This document shows positions 1 to 7,448 of a DNA stretch of 64,000 nucleotides, in pieces. The position numbers and the translations under genes are program-made. Each line of letters starts with the position of its first letter. The stretch's first letter is position 1. The notes beneath the pieces are model-generated. The model made no database searches. It saw only the letters and a list, made by a program, of their open reading frames with translations, and was not told the DNA's origin. The DNA is taken from contig JFHF01000035.1 in the NCBI GenBank assembly GCA_000648925.1, positions 33,367 through 97,366 of the forward strand, in the 5' to 3' direction. This DNA is from Caballeronia jiangsuensis. Its GTDB lineage: Bacteria; Pseudomonadota; Gammaproteobacteria; Burkholderiales; Burkholderiaceae.

Positions 1-208
1 CATCGAAGATGAACTCGACGCGCACGCGCTCGGCCAGTCCAAAGCGGAGTTGAACAGCGATACGGATCGCTTCGGCACCGGCGAAGCCGCGTCGGCGGAC
101 GGCGACAACAACCTCGAAGCCGACGCCGATATCCTGCCCGACGAGATCGAGGATGAAGCCCGCGGCCTCGCCGACGAGGACGCCGACCCGGCCGACGATC
201 GACCCTGA
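1..208 (+). CDS. C-terminal end of an acidic hypothetical protein (5' cut by window edge)
   Basis: An open frame enters from the left edge and ends at a TGA. About 68 residues are visible; they are very rich in Asp, Glu and Ala and contain no recognisable domain. The tail reads like a disordered acidic C-terminus. A strong hairpin terminator follows within 40 bases, which supports this being the true end of a transcribed gene. I do not recognise the protein, and the missing N-terminus prevents any functional call. Confidence 0.6.
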   Translation, partial: IEDELDAHALGQSKAELNSDTDRFGTGEAASADGDNNLEADADILPDEIEDEARGLADEDADPADDRP

Positions 209-245
209 GACCCTGACACGCAGCGGCACAACGCAACATGAACGC

Positions 246-276
246 GGCGCGCTTCCAGCGGAGCGCGCCGTTTTTT
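246..276 (+). terminator. Rho-independent terminator after the acidic protein
   Basis: A perfect 8-bp stem (GGCGCGCT with AGCGCGCC, 8-nt loop) is followed one base later by six T. It sits 38 bases after the upstream stop codon and ends before the YihY-family gene. Confidence 0.85.
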
Positions 277-345
277 ACACACGATTCGCAGCGCGGGGCT
301 AACATCGTCGATTGACACTTCAAGCCGCGCTCACGCTTTCCGCCG

Positions 346-1257
346 ATGGATCAGGACGTCTCCGCCACTCAATCCGCGCCTGTCGCTTCCGGCCGCACGT
401 CGCGGTTCGGCTGGTTTTCGTGGATCGTCGATCCGATCACGCAATGGTCGCAGGATCACTGCCTGATGTTCTCGGCGTCGATCGCATTCTTTGCCGCGTT
501 TTCGCTCGCGCCGACGCTCGTCATCGTCATCGCGGTGGCAAGCGTGTTCTTCGGCGCCGATGCGGTGCAAGGACGGCTCTTCGACGAGATCAGCGGCGTC
601 GTGGGCGTGGACGCGGCTCACACGCTGGAGGCGATCGTCGCGAACGCGTGGCATGCGGACATCGCGCGCAGCACGGCGATTCTCTCGCTCGCGGGCGTGC
701 TGATCGGCGCGTCGGCGACGTTCTCGTCATTGCACAGCGCGCTCAACGTCATCTGGCCGACGCCCGCCGTGAGCACGCGCGAAAGCATCGTCACGCTGCT
801 GCGCGTGAGGCTGATGTCGTTCGGGCTCGTGGTCGGCTCCGGTTTGCTCGTCGCGATCCTGCTCGTGCTCGATGCGCTCGTCGAGATACTCGGCCATTGG
901 GTGCTCGGCGACGGCAGTCCGTTCATCGTGCTGTCGGGCCTCACGCGGCGCGCGATATCGATCGGCGTGCTGATGGTCGCCTTCACCGTGCTGCTCAAGT
1001 TTCTGCCGACGACGCGCATGCGCTGGGCCGATGCCGCGCTCGGCGCGACCGCCGCCGCACTGCTTTTCGAAGGCGGCAAGCGGCTCTTCGCGTTCTATCT
1101 CGCGCACGCGGGCACGGCGAACATGTTCGGCGCGGCGGGGTCGCTCGCGATCATCCTCATGTGGCTTTATTACTCGGCGGCGGTGTTTCTGCTCGGCGCG
1201 GAGCTTTCGGCGACGGCGGCGAGAAAGCGCACGCATCGGGCGTCGGGCTGGCGCTGA
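346..1257 (+). CDS. YihY/virulence factor BrkB family inner-membrane protein
   Basis: A 303-residue protein with about six hydrophobic segments, beginning with a short hydrophilic N-terminus and ending in a basic tail. The layout matches the YihY/BrkB (UPF0761) family, in which the first helix region contains a sequence like FSASIAFFAAFSLAPTLVIV and a later region GAAGSLAIILMWLYYSAAVFLLGAEL; both are visible here. Members are inner-membrane proteins. The family was once called RNase BN in error, and the molecular role is still unclear. The ATG has only a weak ribosome binding site, but the hydrophobic domain begins within about 35 residues, so the start cannot be far off. The gene is a single transcription unit converging on rpoN. 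Confidence 0.85.
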   Translation: MDQDVSATQSAPVASGRTSRFGWFSWIVDPITQWSQDHCLMFSASIAFFAAFSLAPTLVIVIAVASVFFGADAVQGRLFDEISGVVGVDAAHTLEAIVANAWHADIARSTAILSLAGVLIGASATFSSLHSALNVIWPTPAVSTRESIVTLLRVRLMSFGLVVGSGLLVAILLVLDALVEILGHWVLGDGSPFIVLSGLTRRAISIGVLMVAFTVLLKFLPTTRMRWADAALGATAAALLFEGGKRLFAFYLAHAGTANMFGAAGSLAIILMWLYYSAAVFLLGAELSATAARKRTHRASGWR

Positions 1258-1265
1258 TCGCGGAC

Positions 1266-1294
1266 AAAAAAAGGCCGTCCGCGAACGGACGGCC
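1266..1294 (-). terminator. Terminator of the sigma-54 gene
   Basis: On the minus strand a perfect 8-bp stem (GGCCGTCC with GGACGGCC, 6-nt loop) is followed by seven T. It lies about 75 bases past the rpoN stop and also sits just beyond the YihY-family stop, so it can serve both convergent genes, with the T-run on the rpoN side. Confidence 0.85.
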
Positions 1295-1368
1295 TGTCGA
1301 TTACGCTCCTGTCGCTCAGGCGCCTCGCTTGACCGGGTCGTCGCCGAGCGCTTGAGAGCGTGAAACCA

Positions 1369-2856
1369 TCATGCCTGACGCCGCAGTTCCGCGGGCGGCA
1401 CCTTCATGAGATGTCGATACTTCGCCACCGTGCGCCTGGCGACGATCACGCCCTGATCGGCGAGCATCTTCGCGAGACTCACATCGGACAGCGGATCGCG
1501 CGTGTTCTCCTTCGAGATCATTTCCTTGAGCAGCGCGCGCACCGCCGCGGCCGAACATGTGCCGCCGCTTTCGGTGCTCAGTTCGCGCGGGAAGAAGTGC
1601 TTGAACTCGAAGATGCCGCGCGGCGTGGACATGTACTTGTTGCCCGTCGCGCGCGAGATGGTCGATTCGTGCAGGCCGAGCTCATCGGCGACATCGCGCA
1701 GGACGAGCGGCTTCAGCGCGATCTCGCCGTAGTCGAAGAACGCCTTCTGATGCGAGACGATGCATTCGGCGACGCGCTGGATCGTCGTGAAGCGCTGCTG
1801 CGCGTTGCGAATCAGCCAGCGCGCTTCCTGCAATTGCTGCGCGAGCGGCGAGCGGCTTGCGCCGGCCGATTGCGCGAAAAGCTCCGCATACATGCGATGG
1901 ATACGCGCGCGCGGCAGCACGGCCGGGTTGATCGTCACGACCCATTGCTTCTTCACCGGGCGCACGATGACGTCGGGCACCACGTAGTTGTCCTCGCTCT
2001 GACCGTAGTTCTCGCCGGGCTTCGGATCGAGGCGACGCACGAGTGCGCACGCGACGCGCAGTTCATCCGCGCTGCAGCCGATCTTCTTCTGCAGTTCGGC
2101 CTGTTCGCGCCGTGCAAGACGCTCCAGATGATGCCCGACGATTTCGAGCGCAACCGCGCGTCCCGGCGTGTCCTCTTCGAGCGCTTCGAGCTGCAATGTC
2201 AGACATTCGGAGAGATTGCGCGCGCCGACGCCCGGCTTGTCGAGCGACTGCACGAGCTTGAGCGCGATATTGAGTTCGTCCTCGTGCAGCGCGGGTTCGA
2301 TCTCGACGACATTCGCGAGCTCGCTCAATTCCTGGCGCAGATAGCCGTCGTCATCGAGTGCTTCGATGATGAGTTGCGCAATCGCGCGGTCGCGCTCGTT
2401 CAACTGATAGAGACGCAACGCATCGTGGAGCGTTTCGTGCAGCGACGGCTCGATGCGCACCCAGTCGGCGGGATCGGAGCCTTCGCCGTCGCCGTTGTTG
2501 CGCGACGAACCGCGTCCGAACGGATCGGACGAGAACTCGTTCATGGAGTCGTCGCGCGATTCCGAATCGGACCGTTGCTCGCTTTCCATGTTCGTTTCGG
2601 ACGCGAGCGGGGCTTCGGCGGTGTTGCTGTCCGTGGTCGACGAGGCCGATTCGCCCATCGAGCTGCCGTTGTCGGCACCGAGCGCGTTGTCGTCGGTCTG
2701 GGACTCGTCGTATTCGAGAAAGGGATTCGTGTCGAGCGCGTTGCGCAGTTCTTGCTGGAACTCCAGTGACGAGAGTTGCAGGAGACGCACGGACTGCTGC
2801 AGACGCGGCGTAAGCGCGAGAGTTTGTTTCGCGCGGAGTTCGAGTGTAGGCGGCAT
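1369..2856 (-). CDS. rpoN: RNA polymerase sigma-54 factor
   Basis: 495 residues with all three parts of sigma-54. The N-terminal glutamine- and leucine-rich region I (residues 1-50, LELRAKQTLALTPRLQQSVR) contacts activators. An acidic Ser/Asp-rich region II follows (about 55-120), then the core-binding and DNA-binding region III. The RpoN box ARRTVAKYR, which recognises the -24 element, is intact near residue 475. Length is normal for the family. The gene stands alone, whereas the usual proteobacterial rpoN lies in an lptA-lptB-rpoN-hpf-ptsN cluster, so this may be a second sigma-54 copy. An upstream GAGGA on the minus strand supports the ATG start. Confidence 0.95.
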   Translation of the reverse strand: MPPTLELRAKQTLALTPRLQQSVRLLQLSSLEFQQELRNALDTNPFLEYDESQTDDNALGADNGSSMGESASSTTDSNTAEAPLASETNMESEQRSDSESRDDSMNEFSSDPFGRGSSRNNGDGEGSDPADWVRIEPSLHETLHDALRLYQLNERDRAIAQLIIEALDDDGYLRQELSELANVVEIEPALHEDELNIALKLVQSLDKPGVGARNLSECLTLQLEALEEDTPGRAVALEIVGHHLERLARREQAELQKKIGCSADELRVACALVRRLDPKPGENYGQSEDNYVVPDVIVRPVKKQWVVTINPAVLPRARIHRMYAELFAQSAGASRSPLAQQLQEARWLIRNAQQRFTTIQRVAECIVSHQKAFFDYGEIALKPLVLRDVADELGLHESTISRATGNKYMSTPRGIFEFKHFFPRELSTESGGTCSAAAVRALLKEMISKENTRDPLSDVSLAKMLADQGVIVARRTVAKYRHLMKVPPAELRRQA

Positions 2857-3308
2857 TGCTTGCTAATCCTCGATTGTTCTAGACGTAGTGGGCAGGTTTG
2901 CGGATCAGTAAAGCAACAGCCGTGCCATCGTTCGATAAGCTCGCGCCGCGTCTACGTTTTTTGCAGTCTGCCCGGCGTTTCCGGACGGTTCTCCGCGCGG
3001 CTTTCACGCAGTTTTTACACGCGCTCAGACAAAAGCGCCGCGCGTTTCGGGCCGCGTCACTTGCGCTGCGGCGGACGGTTTTGCGACCGTCGAAGATTTG
3101 TTCGCAGACGCACGAATGCCTTGCCGCGCGGCGTTTTCAGCGCGCCGTTGCGACGCGCAGATAGCGTGTGAGGTCGGTCCGGCACGCAAGTTGCGGTACG
3201 AAGTTCACGATCCGCGTGCTACGGCGCGGACGTGATCGCAGAGCCGCCTCGCGCACGAAAAAGGCGAACGGGGCGCCAGACCAAAATCGAAAAAATGGGA
3301 GTATTGCC
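2857..3308. other. Intergenic region between rpoN and the BON-protein gene
   Basis: About 450 bases separate two divergent genes. The region should hold both promoters, but I see no -35/-10 pair or hairpin that stands out. Frames open across it lack ribosome sites and recognisable protein features. A GGGAG immediately before the BON gene start is the only clear signal. Confidence 0.5.
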
Positions 3309-3650
3309 ATGAAGACGACTCAAATCCTGAAGGCAGCCGGTGGTATCGCGTGTGTCGTGTTCGCGCTCAACGTCGGCGCGCAAACCACTGCGGCGTCGTC
3401 GACGAGCGGTTCCGACACGTCGATGGGCCAGAAGGTCGACGACAGCGCCGTCACCACGAAGGTCAAGGCCGAGTTGCTCGGCGCCAAGAACGTCAAGTCC
3501 ACGCACATCCACGTGAAGACGCGTGGGGGCGTGGTTTCGCTGACGGGCACGGTGCCGTCGGCGGAGGACAAGACCGCCGCCGAAGAAGTCGTCTCGAACG
3601 TGTCGGGTGTTGCTTCCGTGAAGAACCATCTTAAAATTGCCGCCAAGTAA
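3309..3650 (+). CDS. BON-domain periplasmic protein (OsmY-like)
   Basis: 113 residues: a signal peptide (MKTTQILKAAGGIACVVFAL, cleavage after the NVGAQ region near residue 25) and one BON domain at about 45-112. The pattern is DSAVTTKVKAELL...VKSTHIHVKTRGGVVSLTGTV...AEEVVSNVSGVASVKNHL, with the usual glycine-valine turn. BON domains bind phospholipid surfaces, and OsmY-type members are induced by osmotic or envelope stress. The start was chosen because the signal peptide begins there and GGGAG lies seven bases upstream; a longer in-frame ATG at 3168 has no such support. It is the first of a cluster of small stress-type proteins that runs to about 9.4 kb. Confidence 0.88.
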   Translation: MKTTQILKAAGGIACVVFALNVGAQTTAASSTSGSDTSMGQKVDDSAVTTKVKAELLGAKNVKSTHIHVKTRGGVVSLTGTVPSAEDKTAAEEVVSNVSGVASVKNHLKIAAK

Positions 3651-3974
3651 TGGCATAGTTCGTATGCCCGGCTTCGCCACGGCGGGCCGCGGTTGAGTGC
3701 CAGCAGTACGGAACCCGCGCGGGGTTCGACGATTCGCCATCAGCGGCGATGAATCGGACGAAGCGCGGGTTCTCGCATGGAGGCTAGGGTTCGCGTCGCA
3801 TCGCCCGATGCTTCAGTCGCACGTTCACGCATGACGCTTCACGCAGTGCGCATCACCTCGCAGCACTTCGAAACTTAAAAACGAGTACGACCGTTCAGGA
3901 CGGCACTCACACAGGTGGCTCACGAATGCGCAGTAGCCCGGCGTTCAGAGGCCCCGGCAAAACAGGAGCTCTTC
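3651..3974. other. Intergenic region with no assigned gene
   Basis: 324 bases. A short inverted repeat GAACCC...GGGTTC lies around 3710-3727, about 60 bases after the BON gene, but it has no T-run and is weak as a terminator. No promoter is convincing. The AGGAG of the next gene is at the right end. Confidence 0.4.
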
Positions 3975-4208
3975 ATGAAGACGAAAAAGATGGCATTGAT
4001 CGGCGCGCTCGCGCTGGCATTCTCGACGGCGGCGTTTGCGCAGGCAGCGTCCGATGCGGCCACGGCAGGCGCGGATGCTGGCGCGCATGCGAAGAAGCAG
4101 AAGGGCACCTATCTGCATCAGCAGGACAAGGCGCACAAGCTGAAGGGCGCGTCGGCAGCGGCGGCGGCTTCGGCGCTCGGCACCAACGACAAGGGTCAGC
4201 CGCAGTAA
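3975..4208 (+). CDS. Small secreted Ala/Lys-rich protein, hypothetical
   Basis: 77 residues with a clear signal peptide (MKTKKMALIGALALAFSTAAFA, likely cleavage at AFA-QA, residues 22/23). The mature part is about 55 residues, rich in alanine with scattered lysine and histidine (AHAKKQKGTYLHQQDKAHKLKGAS). An AGGAG lies six bases before the ATG, which fixes this start over a longer frame upstream. Two hairpins follow the stop. I do not recognise a named family; exported Ala/Lys-rich small proteins of this sort are common in Burkholderiaceae. The function is unknown; location in the periplasm is inferred from the signal peptide. Confidence 0.75.
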   Translation: MKTKKMALIGALALAFSTAAFAQAASDAATAGADAGAHAKKQKGTYLHQQDKAHKLKGASAAAAASALGTNDKGQPQ

Positions 4209-4241
4209 CGTAATGCGCGTCACGCGTTGCGCTTGACGAAC

Positions 4242-4266
4242 AAACGGCCGCATCGCGCGGCCGTTT
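4242..4266. terminator. First of two tandem hairpins between convergent genes
   Basis: Perfect 9-bp stem AAACGGCCG with CGGCCGTTT and a 7-nt loop. Short T-tracts are present on both strands, so it may act in both directions. Confidence 0.7.
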
Positions 4267-4274
4267 GCGTTTAT

Positions 4275-4302
4275 GCGGCCCGATCGTCATCGGGCCGCTT
4301 TT
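4275..4302 (+). terminator. Second tandem hairpin terminator
   Basis: Perfect 10-bp stem GCGGCCCGAT with ATCGGGCCGC, 4-nt loop, then TTTT on the plus strand. It is only 8 bases after the first hairpin and 12 bases before the stop codon of the convergent PA2169-like gene. Confidence 0.75.
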
Positions 4303-4313
4303 GCGTCATCGCT

Positions 4314-4766
4314 TCAGGACTTCGCGGCTGCGTACTGATCGCGCAGATCGCGGATACGGTCGTGATTCTCCAGCACGCCCTGATACTGGCGTTCGACGAT
4401 CGCGCGGACATCGGCAGGCAGATCCTTGTCCAGCGCCTGACGATAGTTCTTCTTCGCGGCATCCTCGCCACGCTCGCATTCGGCGAGAATCGCGTGATCG
4501 CTATGGCCGCTCACGGCCGACTTCACGTCGACCCAGCCGCGATGCAGCGCGCCGGCCACCGATCCGCCGGTTTCGGGCTTTCCGCCCAGTCGCGCGACCA
4601 CGTCCTGTAGTTCACGCGCGCCTTCCGCGCATTTTTGGGCGCGATTCTGGAACAGCAGTTTGAGGCTCGGATCACGCGTATCCTCTGCGGCCTTGAGAAA
4701 ACCCTTTTCCCCGTCCTTCGAGGTTTCGACGAGATCGTTGAGTACCGATACGACGTTCGTGCTCAT
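4314..4766 (-). CDS. PA2169-family four-helix-bundle protein (DUF2383)
   Basis: 150 residues, almost wholly alpha-helical, with the family pattern VSVLNDLVETSKDGEKGFLKAAEDT at the N-terminus and HAILAECERGEDAAKKNYRQAL in the third helix. The Glu/His spacing is ferritin-like, but I cannot show that metal is bound. No signal peptide is present, so it should be cytosolic. Members often lie in stress-induced gene clusters, as here; the biochemical role is not established. The start ATG has GGGAGGTGTTAT just upstream on the minus strand, a good ribosome site. Confidence 0.88.
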   Translation of the reverse strand: MSTNVVSVLNDLVETSKDGEKGFLKAAEDTRDPSLKLLFQNRAQKCAEGARELQDVVARLGGKPETGGSVAGALHRGWVDVKSAVSGHSDHAILAECERGEDAAKKNYRQALDKDLPADVRAIVERQYQGVLENHDRIRDLRDQYAAAKS

Positions 4767-4952
4767 ATAACACCTCCCATTGGTTTCGACATTGCCACTG
4801 CGCAGCCTCCCTGCGGGATGCGGCTCGCCGATTCAATACGCACGCGGCGTGCCCGCATCGCTCGCGGCGGGGCATGCGATTTGCTGCCGACACGGCACTA
4901 CAGCGCGCATCCGATACGAGATGCGCGCACGACACGGCAACAGGAGAACGCA

Positions 4953-5198
4953 GTGAAATTCTTGAACCGGCTCGCGCATCGCGAGTTTCTGATACTTGTG
5001 GCGGTGGCGGCGTCCGCGCTGAGCTTGCATGTCCGTCAGCACGTCATCGATACGCAAACCGCGCAGGCATCGCACGCCGACTATGGGCGTATCTGCGAAG
5101 CGCCCGCCGTAAGCGAAGGCCAGGCGCGCGTGCTGCCCGCCGAATGCCGTCTGCGCGCGACCATGCCGGCGAATAGAACGCATACGCCCTGGGTCTGA
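4953..5198 (+). CDS. Small membrane-anchored hypothetical protein
   Basis: 81 residues from a GTG start with AGGAG seven bases upstream. The N-terminus (MKFLNRLAHREFLILVAVAASALSL) has a basic start and one hydrophobic stretch at about 12-27, which is either a signal anchor or an uncleaved signal peptide. The remainder is polar with two cysteines (ICEAP near 68 in the reading and PAECR near 64-66) that could pair outside the membrane. No family is recognised. A longer in-frame frame extends upstream, but the ribosome site and hydrophobic start favour the GTG. A strong hairpin follows. Confidence 0.6.
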   Translation: MKFLNRLAHREFLILVAVAASALSLHVRQHVIDTQTAQASHADYGRICEAPAVSEGQARVLPAECRLRATMPANRTHTPWV

Positions 5199-5210
5199 TG
5201 CGTCGCAAAC

Positions 5211-5235
5211 AAAAACGCCCGCGAGAAGCGGGCGT
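5211..5235 (-). terminator. Terminator of the glycine-rich membrane protein gene
   Basis: Perfect 8-bp stem ACGCCCGC with GCGGGCGT and a 5-nt loop, followed on the minus strand by a T-rich tract. It lies between two convergent stops and may serve both genes. Confidence 0.8.
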
Positions 5236-5257
5236 TTGTCATGGGTGGATCGAGAAA

Positions 5258-5830
5258 TCAGGCGCGCGTGTGCGCGAACTCGCCCACCGGATGCGGCGGC
5301 TGCAGCGGATCGAAATCGCTCCAGCGACCTTGTTTCCATCGACCCGACGCACGCTCGATATCGATACCGCCCGCCTCGCGCAGCGCCGCGGCGGCCTGAT
5401 CCTGCGATTCCGGCGATACGTGCACCGCGACGAGCACGCCCGCATGGCGCGCAGGCTCCTCGGCGTGTGCGGCGTCCTTCGGCTTCTTCGTATGCGACAT
5501 CGCGCCGACGAGCGATCCCACATAAGCACCGACGCCCGCCGCGATCACCGAGACGAGCAGCGGCGCATGAAACACCGCGAAGATCGCCGCACCCACCACC
5601 GCGCCAGCGACCGCGCCGATCGTCACGCCCTTGCCGGCGCCTTTGGGGGCCGCGCTCGCGCCCGCATCGGTGCCGACATCGCCGCCGACGGGATAGCGCG
5701 CGTGCTGGCCGCTCGGATTGACGAAGAAGAGCGTCACGTCTTCTTCCACGAAGCCTTTCGCGAAGAGCTTCTGGGCTGCCGATTCGGCCGCGCGAAAGGT
5801 CTGAAATCGGCCCGCAATGATCAGTGACAT
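5258..5830 (-). CDS. Glycine-rich membrane stress protein, hypothetical
   Basis: 190 residues. An N-terminal soluble part (1-60, MSLIIAGRFQTFRAAESAAQKL) resembles the short alpha/beta fold seen before general-stress membrane proteins. A glycine-spaced hydrophobic hairpin follows at about 73-115 (GVTIGAVAGAVVGAAIFAVF, then VIAAGVGAYVGSLVGAM), typical of glycine-zipper domains. The C-terminal part (125-190) returns to a soluble alpha/beta pattern ending in a Pro/His tail. The start is fixed by AAGGAGGG nine bases upstream; a longer frame to the right lacks this. It likely sits in the inner membrane. Neighbours are small stress-type genes on the same strand. Function not known. Confidence 0.75.
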   Translation of the reverse strand: MSLIIAGRFQTFRAAESAAQKLFAKGFVEEDVTLFFVNPSGQHARYPVGGDVGTDAGASAAPKGAGKGVTIGAVAGAVVGAAIFAVFHAPLLVSVIAAGVGAYVGSLVGAMSHTKKPKDAAHAEEPARHAGVLVAVHVSPESQDQAAAALREAGGIDIERASGRWKQGRWSDFDPLQPPHPVGEFAHTRA

Positions 5831-5883
5831 GTTCCCTCCTTGTTGGCTTGGGTCAGTGGGGTGCGTCGCGTTGCGTAAGCGGC

Positions 5884-6171
5884 TCAGTCCGGCTCCATGC
5901 CGGCGACGCGGAACAATCCGCTCCTCAGCACGGCGGGCTGTCCGCCGTTGTCGTCGAGCACTTCGGCGCACACCGCGCGAATGCGCGCCGTGCCGCGCGC
6001 GTACGCATCGAGCAGATCCTCTTCGCGAGCCGACGTCGCGCCGAAATGATCTTCGAGCGCTTCGGCGGTGATCGAACAGACGACCGGCTCGCCGTCGATG
6101 AGCGCGGCAAAGTGAATGGCGAGATCGTCGCCGTCGAAAACGGGGGCTTCGTCTGCAAACGTGATGTGCAT
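5884..6171 (-). CDS. DUF1488-domain protein
   Basis: 95 residues with the DUF1488 pattern: ITFADEAPVFDGDDLAIHFAAL, then IDGEPVVCSITAEALEDHFGA, then a helix LLDAYARGTARIRAVCAEVL. Members are small cytosolic proteins of unknown function. GAGGA lies seven bases before the chosen ATG. The upstream in-frame ATG at 6246 would overlap the next gene and lacks a ribosome site, so the shorter form is preferred. It lies 71 bases downstream of a DUF4142 gene in the same direction, so co-transcription is plausible. Confidence 0.82.
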   Translation of the reverse strand: MHITFADEAPVFDGDDLAIHFAALIDGEPVVCSITAEALEDHFGATSAREEDLLDAYARGTARIRAVCAEVLDDNGGQPAVLRSGLFRVAGMEPD

Positions 6172-6242
6172 GGTCGAGTCCTCATAGGCCGGACGGGAAG
6201 CGGAACGGGAAGCGGCCGCGCGCTGGGCGACATGCGCGACGC

Positions 6243-6761
6243 TCATGACGCCGCCTTCGCTTTCGCCAGCTGCTGCGCCATCTCGTAGTGATGGCTGATG
6301 ACCGGCAACGCCTTGGCTGCCGCCGCCTTCAGCGCGGTGTCGATGCCGCTTTCGCTCTCCTTCGTGAAGAGCGCAACGGCCTTCTGATGTCCGTCCATGG
6401 CTACCTTTTCAATATAGGCCTTGTCGAACTCCGCGCCCTGAAGATTTTGCAGGCTGCCGATCAGCGATGAATCCGCCGCGGCCGGCGCGGTGATGCCATG
6501 ACGCTTCGCGAGCACGTCCAGATTGCGCGCGAGTTTCGTGTGATCGACGATCATTCGCTGTGCGAATTCCCTTACCTGCCGGTCGCTCGCGTGCGTGAGC
6601 GCGAGCTTGCTCGCGGCAAGCTCGGTCGCGCCCGCTTGTCCAGCATCCTGAAGAAACTGCTGATCGATCGGCGAGAGCTTTTCGCTTTGCGCCTGCGCGA
6701 CCGGCGCAGACATCGAAATTGCGGCCAGTGACAACGTGAGTGAGATCAATAGTCTCGACAT
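6243..6761 (-). CDS. DUF4142-domain periplasmic protein
   Basis: 172 residues with a signal peptide (residues 1-24, ending APVAQAQ) and one DUF4142 four-helix domain. Diagnostic segments are DQQFLQDAGQAGATELAASKLAL, DRQVREFAQRMIVDHTKLARNL, and the last helix ISHHYEMAQQLA. These proteins resemble ferritin-like helical bundles and are found in periplasm-facing stress clusters of Rhizobiales and Burkholderiales. The function is not known. It is followed by DUF1488 and preceded by a PfpI-type gene on the same strand, with only 23 bases to the latter. Confidence 0.88.
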   Translation of the reverse strand: MSRLLISLTLSLAAISMSAPVAQAQSEKLSPIDQQFLQDAGQAGATELAASKLALTHASDRQVREFAQRMIVDHTKLARNLDVLAKRHGITAPAAADSSLIGSLQNLQGAEFDKAYIEKVAMDGHQKAVALFTKESESGIDTALKAAAAKALPVISHHYEMAQQLAKAKAAS

Positions 6762-6784
6762 CGGCTTCGCTCCGGTGCGATGGA

Positions 6785-7333
6785 TCAGGCGCGCGCCTTT
6801 CCCAGCGCTTCGATCAGCGCCTTGTTGAACCCGGGCAGATCATCGGGCTTGCGGCTCGTGATGAGATTGCCGTCGATCTGCACTTCCTGATCGACCCACG
6901 TGCCGCCCGCGTTGCGAACATCGTCCTGAAGGCTCGGCCAGCTCGTCATCGTGCGGCCCGCGACGATGCCCGCCGAAATCGGCAGCCAGCCGCCGTGGCA
7001 GATCACGGCAATTGGCTTCTTGGCCTGATCGGCTTCCTTCACGAAGCTTTGCGCTTTCGCATCGAGGCGGATCGCGTCGCTGTTGACGACGCCGCCGGGC
7101 AACACGAGCGCGTCGTAGTCGGCGGGGTTGGCGGCGTCGAAAGTGACATCGACATTCACTTTGTCGGCCTTGTCGACGTGCTTGAAACCCTGAATCTGGC
7201 CGAGCTTCTGCGACACGACATCCACCTGCGCGCCGGCTTCCTTGAGCGCGCGTTGCGGCTCGACGAGTTCGGCCTGCTCGAAGCCATCGACGGCGAGAAT
7301 CGCGACCTTGCAACCGTTGAGAGAATTCGCCAT
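6785..7333 (-). CDS. DJ-1/PfpI family protein (type 1 glutamine amidotransferase-like)
   Basis: 182 residues covering one DJ-1/PfpI domain. The nucleophile elbow AVICHGGW carries the conserved cysteine followed by histidine, and the upstream acidic residue appears in GFEQAELVEP near 15-24. The run SAGIVAGRTMTSWPSL...NAGGTWVDQEV is typical of the YhbO/PfpI branch, whose members protect against oxidative, thermal or acid stress; protease or deglycase activity has been claimed but is disputed. AGGAG five bases before the ATG supports the start; a longer frame upstream lacks it. It lies 23 bases before the DUF4142 gene, which suggests co-transcription within the stress cluster. Confidence 0.92.
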   Translation of the reverse strand: MANSLNGCKVAILAVDGFEQAELVEPQRALKEAGAQVDVVSQKLGQIQGFKHVDKADKVNVDVTFDAANPADYDALVLPGGVVNSDAIRLDAKAQSFVKEADQAKKPIAVICHGGWLPISAGIVAGRTMTSWPSLQDDVRNAGGTWVDQEVQIDGNLITSRKPDDLPGFNKALIEALGKARA

Positions 7334-7448
7334 GAACACACTCCTGCATTGCTGTTTTCGAAGATTCCGCGCGGGCGGAATCCATTTTCGAAGTTTCAGC
7401 AAAGGCTGTGCCCAGCGAACGGCGGGGACCGGGAGAGAAGAGGGCGAA

